Assembly (NCBI GenBank): GCA_021846225.1
Contig: JAJZCG010000014.1
Coordinates: 1-40,456 of the forward strand
Origin: Pseudomonadota bacterium
GTDB taxonomy: Bacteria; Pseudomonadota; Alphaproteobacteria; Acetobacterales; Acetobacteraceae
Direction: 5' to 3'
Length of the DNA: 40,456 nucleotides
Shown here: positions 8,159 to 16,025 of the stretch, in pieces
Layout: each line of letters begins with the position of its first letter
Numbering within the stretch: position 1 is the stretch's first letter
Notes under the pieces: model-generated
The model's database searches: none
Seen by the model: only the letters and a program-made list of their open reading frames with translations
Told to the model about the DNA's origin: nothing
Translations under genes and position numbers: made by a program

Positions 8159-8661
8159 GATCCGCTCCCCTTCACTTTCATGGTGTTCCACGTATCGGCG
8201 GCCGGGGCCGGGCCAAAGGCCGGATTCCATTTGCCTGCATTTTTCAGAGACTCTTCAACATCCTTGGGCATATAGGTGGACCCGTGCTTGGCCAGCACTT
8301 CATCGGCGGCAAACTGCCCGCTGGCATTCATCGCGCCGATCGCCACAATCCCCTGTCCCTCGCGGAACAGATCCGGCAGCAGCCCGGTATACACCACCGG
8401 CACGGAGGCCTGCCCGTCGGTCACCCGGAAACTTGTCGTCGGCGTGCCGGCGTTAATCACTGTCTTCACAGTTCCCACCTGCACAATGCCGCCGAGTCTG
8501 AAGTTCAACCCCGGTGCCGGATGCTTTGCCACCACCGCGCGCGGCGAGAGGAAAAACGTCAGCGCCGAGGAGAACGCCGCCAGTGAAAGCCCAACCGCCG
8601 CGCTCAAGCAAAGCCCGATCGCCAACACCAGATACAGCCGCCGCTTCTTCGCGCCGCGCAT
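8155..8661 (-). CDS. ccmE: Haem chaperone CcmE
   Basis: Periplasmic haem chaperone that binds haem covalently through a histidine and delivers it to CcmF. About 168 residues: basic N-terminus (MRGAKKRRLY), one membrane anchor, and an OB-fold domain ending in the haem-attachment region VLAKHGSTYMPKDV, which retains the invariant His and the Tyr four residues later. The start at 8661 shares one base with the ccmD stop (TGATG); the longer open frame upstream covers ccmD and is not used. The stop overlaps the ccmF GTG. Complete. Confidence 0.95.
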   Translation of the reverse strand: MRGAKKRRLYLVLAIGLCLSAAVGLSLAAFSSALTFFLSPRAVVAKHPAPGLNFRLGGIVQVGTVKTVINAGTPTTSFRVTDGQASVPVVYTGLLPDLFREGQGIVAIGAMNASGQFAADEVLAKHGSTYMPKDVEESLKNAGKWNPAFGPAPAADTWNTMKVKGSGS

Positions 8662-8789
8662 CAGCGTGTCTCCACCGCGCGCAGGCGCCGCACGGCGCGG
8701 CGGTAGCGCGCAAAGGTCAGCCACCCCACGCCGAGCAAAAACGCCACGGTCACACCATAACTGCCGTTGATAAATACCGCGAATTTCAT
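8661..8789 (-). CDS. ccmD: Haem exporter protein CcmD
   Basis: A 42-residue single-span membrane protein that in the family bridges CcmC and CcmE and helps release haem-loaded CcmE. The sequence shows one hydrophobic segment (VTVAFLLGVGWLTFARYRR) followed by a strongly basic tail, typical of CcmD, including the conserved Tyr before the helix (NGSYG). ATG at 8789 overlaps the ccmC stop by ATGA and the stop overlaps the ccmE ATG. The gene is too short for many ORF callers, and the open frame runs much further upstream inside ccmC; the overlap pattern decides the start. Confidence 0.9.
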   Translation of the reverse strand: MKFAVFINGSYGVTVAFLLGVGWLTFARYRRAVRRLRAVETR

Positions 8790-9562
8790 GATTCGCGCTC
8801 CGCGGCCGCCACCAGGAGCGTTCGTGTCCGCCGTTCCATGATCGCAGCGCACATCCGCGCGCACACCAAAGTCAGAAAACTCAGATAAAACGCAACCGTT
8901 GAGATCAGCAGCGGATACAGCATGGTGATATAAATCTTCGAGCCGCCGGTAAACGAGATCGTATTGCCCTGGTGCAGCGTATTCCACCACTGCACGGAGA
9001 ACACGATGATCGGCAGATTGATCGCCCCAACCATCGCCAGAATCGCCGCCGCCCTGTGCCCATGCGCCGGGTTATCAAACGCCCGTATCAGCGCGATATG
9101 CCCCAGATACAAAAAGAACAGCACCAGCACCGATGTCAGCCGCGCATCCCACACCCAGTAAGCGCCCCACATCGGCTTGCCCCACAGCGCACCGGAGACC
9201 AGGCAGACAAATGTGAACCCAGCCCCCACCGGGCCGATCTCCTCGGCCGCCAGGTCCGCCAGCGGATGGCGCCACACAATGGAGAAGAACGAAACCCCCG
9301 CCAGCATCGCATAGCCCGACATCGAAACCCACGCCGCCGGCACATGCACATACATGATCCGCGCCGCATCCCCCTGCTGCCAGTCCGCGGGGGCAAAGGC
9401 ATAGCCCCACACAATGCCAATCACCGTCAGCGCGATGGAAATGGCCGCGGCCCAAGGCAGGGCAGGGCGCACAAACCTTAAAAACCGCCCGGGATTGGCG
9501 AAGTAATGCAACCAGGCCCCGGTCTTGCTCATGCGCGCGGCCATCATCACGTTTTCATTCAT
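8786..9562 (-). CDS. ccmC: Haem exporter/transfer protein CcmC
   Basis: Six-helix membrane protein that presents haem to CcmE in cytochrome c maturation. 258 residues, with the WWD signature (WGAYWVWDARLTSVLVLFFLY), the two histidine regions (YVHVPAAWVSM and QWWNTLHQGNTISF) and a normal family length. It is the first gene of the minus-strand ccm run. ccmA and ccmB, which often precede ccmC, are not here: the next upstream gene is divergent. The ABC part of the system must therefore be encoded elsewhere. The 64-base gap to the divergent EVE-domain gene should hold the operon promoter, although I cannot see a convincing -35/-10 pair. Confidence 0.95.
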   Translation of the reverse strand: MNENVMMAARMSKTGAWLHYFANPGRFLRFVRPALPWAAAISIALTVIGIVWGYAFAPADWQQGDAARIMYVHVPAAWVSMSGYAMLAGVSFFSIVWRHPLADLAAEEIGPVGAGFTFVCLVSGALWGKPMWGAYWVWDARLTSVLVLFFLYLGHIALIRAFDNPAHGHRAAAILAMVGAINLPIIVFSVQWWNTLHQGNTISFTGGSKIYITMLYPLLISTVAFYLSFLTLVCARMCAAIMERRTRTLLVAAAERES

Positions 9563-9626
9563 GCGCGTCTAATAGGCCAGTGCGGCCAGGATTTGAAGCG
9601 CCAGGAAATCCGATTACAGTAATGTC

Positions 9627-10040
9627 ATGACAAACTATTGGCTGGTAAAATCCGAACCCGATTCCTTCTCCTGGGATCAACAGGTGCAAAACCGCGTGGA
9701 ACCCTGGACCGGCGTGCGCAACCACAGCGCCAAGCTCAACCTCATGGCCATGCGCAAGGGCGATCTGGCCTTTTTCTACCACTCCAACATCGGCAAGGAG
9801 ATCGTGGGAATCGTGCAGGTTGCCGCCGAGGCCTACCCGGACCCCACCGCCGCAAGCGGCGCCTGGGTCTGTGTTGACATGCAGGCCCTCAAACCACTTC
9901 CCCGCCCCATCTCCCTTGCAACCATCAAATCAGACCCCAGGTTCAAAGACCTCGCCCTGGTCCGTCTCTCCCGGCTTTCCGTCGCCCCGGTGAGCGCGCA
10001 ACACTGGGCAGAGTTGTGTGAATTAGGGGGCGTGAAATGA
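9627..10040 (+). CDS. EVE domain protein (PUA-like)
   Basis: 137 residues forming a single EVE domain, a PUA-related fold that binds modified bases in DNA or RNA; bacterial and eukaryotic homologues include thymocyte nuclear protein 1. Visible family features are the N-terminal MTNYWLVKSEPDSFSWD, GVRNHSAKLNL, KGDLAFFYHSN and the C-terminal LVRLSRLSVAPVS. The protein is the usual length for stand-alone members. Its stop overlaps the msrA start by four bases (ATGA), suggesting co-translation. The substrate in this organism is unknown; stand-alone EVE proteins are often found near other genes in stress or housekeeping contexts, so a defence role is not indicated here. Confidence 0.9.
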   Translation: MTNYWLVKSEPDSFSWDQQVQNRVEPWTGVRNHSAKLNLMAMRKGDLAFFYHSNIGKEIVGIVQVAAEAYPDPTAASGAWVCVDMQALKPLPRPISLATIKSDPRFKDLALVRLSRLSVAPVSAQHWAELCELGGVK

Positions 10041-10576
10041 CTGAAACCGTAATCCTGGGCGGCGGCTGCTTCTGGTGCACCGAGGCCGCCTTCTCCGAGC
10101 TTCAGGGCGTCACCGCCGTGCAATCGGGCTACGCCGGCGGCCAGACGGCAAACCCCAGCTACAAACAGGTCTGCACCGGCGCCACCGGCCATGCCGAGGT
10201 CGTCCAGGTCGTTTTTGACCCCGCAATCCTCGCTTTCGAGGATCTTCTGCGCGTCTTTTTCACCATTCACGACCCCACAACCCTCAACCGCCAGGGGGCG
10301 GACATCGGCAGCCAGTACCGCTCCGTCATTTTCTACCAAAGCCCCGCCCAGCAAGCCGCGGCTGAAAAAATCATCGCTGAATTTGAAACCTCCGGCGCCT
10401 GGGGGGGCAAAATCGTTACCGAACTCTCCCCCCCGCCGGTTTTCTACCGCGCTGAGCCGGAGCATGACCAATATTTCGCACGCAATCCTTATTCCGGGTA
10501 CTGCAACGCCGTCATCACGCCCAAAATCACCAAACTCCGCAAAATTTTCGCAGCCCGCCTGCGCAAACCGGCCTGA
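10037..10576 (+). CDS. msrA: Peptide methionine (S)-S-oxide reductase MsrA
   Basis: Repairs the S-epimer of oxidised methionine in proteins and free methionine. 179 residues with the catalytic motif GGGCFWCTEAAF near the N-terminus (nucleophilic first Cys), SGYAGGQTANPSY, and the substrate-pocket region DPTTLNRQGADIGSQYRS; a further Cys in YSGYCNAVI near the C-terminus can act as the resolving residue. ATG overlaps the stop of the EVE-domain gene by four bases. It ends four bases from the end of the convergent LysR gene. Confidence 0.96.
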   Translation: MTETVILGGGCFWCTEAAFSELQGVTAVQSGYAGGQTANPSYKQVCTGATGHAEVVQVVFDPAILAFEDLLRVFFTIHDPTTLNRQGADIGSQYRSVIFYQSPAQQAAAEKIIAEFETSGAWGGKIVTELSPPPVFYRAEPEHDQYFARNPYSGYCNAVITPKITKLRKIFAARLRKPA

Positions 10577-10580
10577 TGCA

Positions 10581-11480
10581 TCAAGCATCCCCTCCCAGGC
10601 TCTGGCTTGCGGCCGTGCAAACGGCCCTGGTCAAATGGCTTAAAGCCGCCGCGTGCAGGCGCACAACGGTCCAATAAAGCTTCACATCCAGCCTTAAATA
10701 TGGCGGCAGCTCAATCAGGCGGCCCGCGGCGATATGCGGGCGCGCCAGCTCCAGCGGGTGCAGCCCCCAGGCCAGCCCGGCGAGCGCAAGGTCGAGAAAC
10801 CCCTGCGTGGAAGGCACCCAGTTGGCCCGCGCCGGCAGGCCCAGTCCATACGCCTCGCCCGCCCAGCGCGCCTGCAACATGTCGCGCCGGTCAAAGCGCA
10901 TGCAGGGCGCCTTTGCCAGTGTTGCGCCATCCACCCCCGCGCCAAAATGCCTGGACATGAAATCCGGGCTGGCGCACGCCACATAGCGCAATGCCCCCAG
11001 CGCCACCGTCCGGCAGCCCTGCACCGGGTCGGGGTCCGCCGTCACCGCGGCCAGAACCTCGCCGGAACGCAACCGGGCGGCCGTATGGGCCTCGTCATCC
11101 AGAATCAGGTCGAGCAAAATCCCCGTCTCGCGCCCAAAAGCGGCGGCAGCCTGCGGAAACCACGTCGCCAAACTATCCGCATTCACCGCAAGCCGTAACG
11201 TGAGCGGCATGCCGGTCTTGCCGTCTCTCCCGGCCAGTGCCGGGGCCAGATCAACCTCCAGCAATTGCACCCGGTCCAGATGCGCGCAAAGCTCCCGGCC
11301 CAGATCGGTGGGCAGACAAGGCTGCCCGCGCACGATCAACACCGCACCCAGCCGCTCCTCCAACCCGCGCACCCGCTGAGAAACAGCCGAAGCCGTCATG
11401 CCGAGAACAGCCGCCGCCCGCTCAAAGCTGCCTTCACGGATCACCGCACCCACCGCGGCCAGAGACGCATAATCCAACAT
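10581..11480 (-). CDS. LysR-type regulator, LysG/ArgP family
   Basis: Transcription regulator of the ArgP/LysG type, which activates divergent LysE/ArgO exporters in response to basic amino acids. About 299 residues: N-terminal winged helix (LDYASLAAVGAVIREGSFERAAAVLGM then TASAVSQRVRGLEERLG), followed by a periplasmic-binding-like effector domain. I start at the ATG at 11480 because it matches the family N-terminus; the open frame reaches 11543 but those extra residues would cover the intergenic operator. The neighbour at 11555 on the other strand is a LysE-type exporter, exactly the expected partner. The effector is not readable from sequence alone. Confidence 0.92.
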   Translation of the reverse strand: MLDYASLAAVGAVIREGSFERAAAVLGMTASAVSQRVRGLEERLGAVLIVRGQPCLPTDLGRELCAHLDRVQLLEVDLAPALAGRDGKTGMPLTLRLAVNADSLATWFPQAAAAFGRETGILLDLILDDEAHTAARLRSGEVLAAVTADPDPVQGCRTVALGALRYVACASPDFMSRHFGAGVDGATLAKAPCMRFDRRDMLQARWAGEAYGLGLPARANWVPSTQGFLDLALAGLAWGLHPLELARPHIAAGRLIELPPYLRLDVKLYWTVVRLHAAALSHLTRAVCTAASQSLGGDA

Positions 11481-11501
11481 AAATAAGTAATGCTTAATCA
11501 A

Positions 11502-11527
11502 CATTAGAAAAACAAGCTTTTCTAATG
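11502..11527. promoter_or_regulatory. Perfect inverted repeat between regulator and exporter, likely LysR-type operator
   Basis: CATTAGAAAA (11502-11511) is the exact reverse complement of TTTTCTAATG (11518-11527), separated by six bases. It lies in the 74-base AT-rich gap between the divergent LysG-type regulator and the LysE exporter. Position and dyad symmetry suit binding by the LysR protein; this is inference. Confidence 0.65.
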
Positions 11528-11554
11528 CAAAACCGGCAGCCATAGCTCTCAGCC

Positions 11555-12193
11555 ATGGAAACCTTCATCCCCCCCTTCGCCACCGGCTTTGCCACCTCCG
11601 CCGCGCTGATCATCGCCATCGGCGCGCAAAATCTCTTTGTTCTGCGTCAGGGGCTGCGCCATGAGCATGTCGGCGCCATCGTTCTCTTCTGCAGCGGCGC
11701 TGACGCACTGCTGATCGTGGCAGGGGTGAGCGGCGTTGGCGTGTTCCTCTCCGCCGCCCCGCAGTTAACCCTGTTGCTCACGGTTGGCGGCGCGGCGTTC
11801 CTGGGCTGGCATGGCATCATGGCCTACCGCCGCATCGGCGGCCCTAATTCGGTTGTCTTGGGTGATGCCGCCCGGCTAACTCTTGGCCAGGCGCTGGCGG
11901 CAACCGCGGGGTTCACCTTTCTCAACCCGCATGTGTATCTTGATACCGTTTTGCTTCTGGGCATGGTCGGCTCGGCTCAACCTTCGCACCTGCGCCCGTT
12001 TTTCGCGGCGGGCGCGGCCACGGCCAGCTTCCTATGGTTTTCCGCGCTGGGCTTTGGCGCGCGGCTGCTCAAGCCCGTGTTCACGCGCCCGGCCGCCTGG
12101 CGCGTGCTCGATGCCCTGACCGGCACCGTCATGCTGGCGCTTGCGGCCTCGCTGGTCTTGCATGCTTTGCATCAATTGGCATGGCTGGGTTAA
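11555..12193 (+). CDS. LysE/ArgO-type basic amino acid exporter
   Basis: Inner-membrane exporter of the LysE family, whose closest characterised members export lysine or arginine. 212 residues with about six hydrophobic segments, starting with TGFATSAALIIAIGAQNLFVLRQG; the GAQN(L/A)FVLRQG signature is typical of LysE/ArgO. FLNPHVYLDTVLLLG later in the protein is another family landmark. It is divergent from a LysG/ArgP-type regulator with a strong dyad between them, which supports a role in export of arginine or lysine under regulator control. The exact substrate is not established. Confidence 0.92.
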   Translation: METFIPPFATGFATSAALIIAIGAQNLFVLRQGLRHEHVGAIVLFCSGADALLIVAGVSGVGVFLSAAPQLTLLLTVGGAAFLGWHGIMAYRRIGGPNSVVLGDAARLTLGQALAATAGFTFLNPHVYLDTVLLLGMVGSAQPSHLRPFFAAGAATASFLWFSALGFGARLLKPVFTRPAAWRVLDALTGTVMLALAASLVLHALHQLAWLG

Positions 12194-12278
12194 TCGTTGT
12201 TTTTTCGCACCAAACCCGCACAAATTGGGGTGCAAGTAAAAAATTAAAATTTACTAACAATATGTTATAAGAAGTCCT

Positions 12279-13478
12279 TCACACGCGCTCCACGTGGAGC
12301 GCTGGCAGGGGCGTCCAAAACCGCAACGCCGCCGCCAGCATCGCCAGTTGCATCGCGCACACAACCGCCACACATCCCGGCCAGCCATATTCATGCCAGA
12401 GTTCGCCCGGCACCACGCCGCCCGCGCTCCCGCCGACGTAATAAATCGCCACATACAGCCCCACAGCGGTGGATTTCGCCTCCCGCGCCGCCACGCTCAC
12501 AAACGCCGTCGCCAGCGTCTGCTGCATGAAAATTCCAGAGCACATCAGCAACAAGCCAATCCCGATCAACCAAAGCGGCGATGCCAGCGTCAGCCCGAGC
12601 CCCGCCCATGCCAGCGGCGCGGCCACCGCCATCACCCGGCGCCGTCCAAACCGGTTGGCCAGCCGTGCCGAAACCGGGCTCATCACCACCCCGCCCAGAT
12701 ACACCACGAAAATTCCTCCCAGCGCCGCCGGGCCCAGAAAATAGGGTGCCGCCGCCAGCCGGAAATTGATGAATGTAAATGTCGCCACGAGGTTGAACAA
12801 AACGCCAAACCCCACCGCGCATGTCGCCATCAGCCGCACATTGCCCAGATGCAGCGCAAACGCCCCCAGCGCGCGGCGCAGCCCGTGTATCGGCTGGAAT
12901 AATTTCTCCTTCGGCAAGGTCGCGGCGATAATCCCCGCCAACGCCAGCGTCAGCGCCGCAATCGCCCAGAAAGCCGCCCGCCAGCCAAAATTCGCGGTCA
13001 TCAACCCAGCCAGAAACCGTCCGAAGAACCCGCCAAAAATCGCACCAGAGAGATAAGTCCCCGCCAGCCGCGCCGCCGTGGCGCCGCTGGTCTCCTCACC
13101 GATGTAGGCAATGGTGATGGTAAAAATGAATGGAAGCATCAGCCCTTGCACGAAGCGGCACAGCACAAGCTCGTTGAAACTCCATGAAGTGGCCGCCAGA
13201 ATGGTCGGCACCAGCAGCAGGAGCGCCGCCCCCACAATGAATTTCTTGCGCCCGAACCGGTCGGAGATCAGCCCCACCACCGGAGCGGTCACCGCGGTTG
13301 CCACCAGCGGGGCCGTTACCGTCAGCCCCGTCCTTGCCTCGGAGACGTGAAACGCCGCCGCCAGCACCGGCAGCAGCGCCTGCGTGCACCACATGTTGAT
13401 GAACGTGGCAAAACCGCCGGCAAATGCCGCGATATTCAGGCGCACACTGGAACCTTCGCTCGTAGACAGTGATGACAT
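12279..13478 (-). CDS. MFS transporter (YnfM-like)
   Basis: Twelve-helix major facilitator superfamily permease of about 399 residues. The N-half carries the loop 2-3 motif GLISDRFGRKKFIVG and the C-half has the equivalent ARLANRFGRRRVMA; the protein begins with a short polar tail before AAFAGGFATFINMW. It resembles the YnfM/arabinose-efflux-like group, but the substrate cannot be told. ATG at 13478 is preferred over the open frame to 13499. The gene is divergent from the class II aldolase gene across about 228 bases, which may indicate a functional link. The last codons form an 18-base perfect palindrome. Confidence 0.88.
   Translation of the reverse strand: MSSLSTSEGSSVRLNIAAFAGGFATFINMWCTQALLPVLAAAFHVSEARTGLTVTAPLVATAVTAPVVGLISDRFGRKKFIVGAALLLLVPTILAATSWSFNELVLCRFVQGLMLPFIFTITIAYIGEETSGATAARLAGTYLSGAIFGGFFGRFLAGLMTANFGWRAAFWAIAALTLALAGIIAATLPKEKLFQPIHGLRRALGAFALHLGNVRLMATCAVGFGVLFNLVATFTFINFRLAAAPYFLGPAALGGIFVVYLGGVVMSPVSARLANRFGRRRVMAVAAPLAWAGLGLTLASPLWLIGIGLLLMCSGIFMQQTLATAFVSVAAREAKSTAVGLYVAIYYVGGSAGGVVPGELWHEYGWPGCVAVVCAMQLAMLAAALRFWTPLPALHVERV
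12285..12302. other. 18-base perfect palindrome over the 3' end of the MFS gene
   Basis: GCGCTCCACGTGGAGCGC is fully self-complementary and encodes the last residues before the MFS stop. It could fold as an RNA hairpin at the mRNA 3' end or simply reflect codon choice. No T-run follows on either strand. Confidence 0.4.
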
Positions 13479-13641
13479 CGTCAGGCTGCGCCAATGCAAA
13501 CAGAGGGGCGCGATACGGGACGCAACTGTGTCCTTCTCGCATGTAACTCCCGCATAGCCTTGCTCGCCCCGCTAGGTGAAGCCACCCGCGATGGAAATTG
13601 CGGTCAGAACAGTCATGCCCGGAGGGTATGGCACCTTCGCC

Positions 13642-13653
13642 CTTGGCGCCAAG
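13642..13653. promoter_or_regulatory. Palindrome between MFS and aldolase genes, possible operator
   Basis: CTTGGCGCCAAG is a perfect 12-base palindrome located 54 bases before the aldolase start, within the divergent intergenic region 13479-13706. No regulator gene sits next to it. The rest of this region shows no other clear signal. Confidence 0.3.
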
Positions 13654-13706
13654 CAGCTCTTTGCGGCACAGCCCGGCACAGCGCCAGATTGACCCCGCCG
13701 CTTCCC

Positions 13707-14375
13707 ATGTTACCAACGCGCATGATGCAAGACCGCACCGCCCTCATCGCCGCCGCCCGCGCCATGTCCGCGCGCGGCTTGGCCCAAGGCACCTCCGGCA
13801 ACCTCTCCTGCCGCACGGCGCAAGGCATTCTCATCACCCCTTCGGCCATCCCCTATGAGCAGCTCACGCCAGAAATGCTCCCCCTGATCAAGCTGGACGG
13901 TGAATACGGCGCTTATGAGGGCGATTACCGCCCCTCCTCGGAATGGCGGTTTCATCTGGATATTTATCTCGCCAGACCGCAGACCGGCGCCGTGGTGCAT
14001 CACCATGCGCCTTACTGTACGGCGCTCTCCATGGCCCGGCGCGAGATCCCCGCCTGCCATTACATGATCGCCCGCTTCGGCGGCGCGCCGGTGCATTGCG
14101 CGCCTTATGCCCTGTTTGGCACGGCGGCGCTTTCAGCCCACGTGCTGCGCGCCCTGGAAGAACGCACCGCCTGCCTGATGGCAAACCACGGCGCCATTGC
14201 CACCGGCAGAACCATCGAGGCCGCGCTGAGTGCCGCTGCCGAGTTGGAGACCTTGGCGCAACAATATCTGCTCTCGCTTGCCGCCGGCGGGCCGGTGCTG
14301 CTTACCGATGCGCAAGTGGCCGCCGCGCTCACGCAATTCTCCGAAGTCTACGGACCCAACATTAAAAAAATCTAA
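13707..14375 (+). CDS. Class II aldolase/adducin family protein, fuculose-phosphate-aldolase-like
   Basis: Zinc-dependent aldolase family member of about 222 residues, of the size of L-fuculose-1-phosphate aldolase. Seen in sequence: the phosphate loop region LAQGTSGNLSCR, ITPSAIPYEQL, the catalytic Glu in SSEWRFHLDIY (residue 79), metal ligands in AVVHHHAPYC (residues 98-100) and the third His in ANHGAIATG (residue 161). All metal ligands are kept. Start at 13707 or 13722 (tandem ATG) is uncertain because neither has a strong ribosome site. Divergent from an MFS permease, so a sugar-phosphate catabolic pair is possible. Substrate unknown. Confidence 0.88.
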   Translation: MLPTRMMQDRTALIAAARAMSARGLAQGTSGNLSCRTAQGILITPSAIPYEQLTPEMLPLIKLDGEYGAYEGDYRPSSEWRFHLDIYLARPQTGAVVHHHAPYCTALSMARREIPACHYMIARFGGAPVHCAPYALFGTAALSAHVLRALEERTACLMANHGAIATGRTIEAALSAAAELETLAQQYLLSLAAGGPVLLTDAQVAAALTQFSEVYGPNIKKI

Positions 14376-15886
14376 TCCACCGCCGCCAGCCGCCGCCGTG
14401 CCGCCGGGTTGTAACCGCCCGGCGGGCTCGCCCGTCCACGGTTGATCTTGAATGAGGAAATCGAGCGGTTTAGCTCGTTGATTTCGTTTTTCAGCGAATG
14501 CACCGCCGCCGAGGCTTCCTCAACCATGGCGGCATTCTGCTGCGCCACCATGTTCATCTGGTTCACCGCCTCGCTCACCTGGTTCAACCCGCCGGACTGT
14601 TGCTGTGCCGCATTGGCGATATCCGAAACCAGCCCCTCGATCTCTCCCATATTGGTGCCGATGGTCTCCAGCGACTGCCCGGTCTTGCGCACCAGCTCCA
14701 CTCCCTGGACAACCTGGGACGATGAGGTTGAGATGAGCGATTTGATCGCCTTCGCCGCCTCCGCTGAGCGCTGCGCCAACGCCCGGACTTCGGATGCCAC
14801 AACCGCGAAGCCGCGTCCCGCATCACCGGCGCGCGCCGCCTCCACACCGGCGTTCAGCGCCAGGAGATTCGTCTGGAAGGCGATATCGTCGATCAGCCCG
14901 ATAATCTGGCTGATTTCCAGCGAGGATGCCTCGATCTTGTTCATCGCATCACCAGCCTCGCTCACCACGTTGCGCGAATTGGCCGCGCCAGAGTTGGCAC
15001 CCCCCACCGCGACATTCGCCTGCGCCGCGCCTGCTGCCGTGCGCTTCACCCCTTCGGTCAACTCGGTGAGCGCGGTGGTCGTTTCCAGCAGGTTGGCGGC
15101 CTGCTGCTCGGTCCGCCGCGCCAGGTCATCGGTGGCCTGGGAGATTTCGTCTATACCGTCGTTGATCACCCCGGTCGCCACCTGAATCCCGGAGAGTGTG
15201 CCCGCCAGGCGCTCCAGCGCATTGTTGAAATCCTCGCGCAGCCGCGCGTATTCAACGGGCAGCGTATCGCCGATGCGGTGCGTGAGATCCCCCGCGGCGA
15301 GCGCGCTCATCGCCTCGGTCACCGTCTTCATTACTTTTGCGCTGGTTGTTGCGGCAAGGTTCTCCGCGGCCTGGCGCGCGGCCTCCGCGGCTTGCAGATA
15401 AACCGAAATCGCCAGGTCCATATCCAGGAAAACCGCCTTCAGCAGCACGCCGATTTCCTCGCCCAGCTCCCCGGCGTTGTTCTGGCGCCGCCAAAATACG
15501 GGTTTGGGCCAGCGCGCGGCGACCACGGCGGCCGTGAGGGATTCAAGCATCAGCGCATAACCGCCGATGTACCAGCGCGGTTCCAGCCCGATGCGGGCGT
15601 GAACCTCCCCCACCTTAGTGACCCCATCGAGATATTCCTGGCCGAAATCACCTTCCAGGATGGTGCTCCAATGCTGCGACTGCCGGGCCTGCGCATGTTC
15701 CATCATCGCGGGGGTGGCAAAAAAACGGCTGGTTCGCGGCTCCGCGCCAATTTTGGCGTAGAGCGCGCTGAGCGCCCCGGGCAGCGCCTGCCAGATGATG
15801 GATTTCATCCCCCGCAGCCGCGCCAGTGCCTTTGTGTTCAAATTAATGAAATTGAGACGGTCGGCCAGTGGGTTCACGTCCGGCAT
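14372..15886 (-). CDS. Soluble globin-coupled methyl-accepting chemotaxis protein (HemAT-like)
   Basis: Cytoplasmic chemoreceptor of 504 residues that probably senses oxygen through haem. Residues 1-170 match the protoglobin sensor domain: proximal His 96 lies in GEVHARIGLEPRWYIGGY, the family signature. A HAMP-like linker follows (AAGDLTHRIGDTLPVEYARL, about 198-217), then the signalling domain with the conserved hairpin tip (DDIAFQTNLLALNAGVEAAR, about 333-352) and AGRGFAVVASEVRALAQRSA. No transmembrane segments are present. AAGGAT eight bases before the ATG at 15886 decides the start against an upstream ATG. No chemotaxis or flagellar genes lie nearby. The C-terminal tail is basic and lacks an obvious CheR-tethering pentapeptide. 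Confidence 0.93.
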   Translation of the reverse strand: MPDVNPLADRLNFINLNTKALARLRGMKSIIWQALPGALSALYAKIGAEPRTSRFFATPAMMEHAQARQSQHWSTILEGDFGQEYLDGVTKVGEVHARIGLEPRWYIGGYALMLESLTAAVVAARWPKPVFWRRQNNAGELGEEIGVLLKAVFLDMDLAISVYLQAAEAARQAAENLAATTSAKVMKTVTEAMSALAAGDLTHRIGDTLPVEYARLREDFNNALERLAGTLSGIQVATGVINDGIDEISQATDDLARRTEQQAANLLETTTALTELTEGVKRTAAGAAQANVAVGGANSGAANSRNVVSEAGDAMNKIEASSLEISQIIGLIDDIAFQTNLLALNAGVEAARAGDAGRGFAVVASEVRALAQRSAEAAKAIKSLISTSSSQVVQGVELVRKTGQSLETIGTNMGEIEGLVSDIANAAQQQSGGLNQVSEAVNQMNMVAQQNAAMVEEASAAVHSLKNEINELNRSISSFKINRGRASPPGGYNPAARRRLAAVD

Positions 15887-16025
15887 TATATGGATCCTTT
15901 GGGCGGATGGGAAAAGTTGCTTCACTGTGCTGCGGGGAACTTAAGCGCCGATTAAAAACGGGAGCTAAAACAGCAGTCCGGGCGGGGGCATTTGGCCACC
16001 GCTGACGGGTATTCTATAAAGGCGC

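Noticed and set aside
9627-10576. EVE-domain gene as part of a phage-defence system
   Set aside because: It is stand-alone, coupled to msrA, with no nuclease, NTPase or methyltransferase genes around it; a housekeeping context is more likely.
13096-13716. 206-codon minus-strand frame overlapping the MFS gene and the intergenic region
   Set aside because: It overlaps most of the N-terminal coding part of the MFS permease in another frame and has no hydrophobic or domain pattern of its own.
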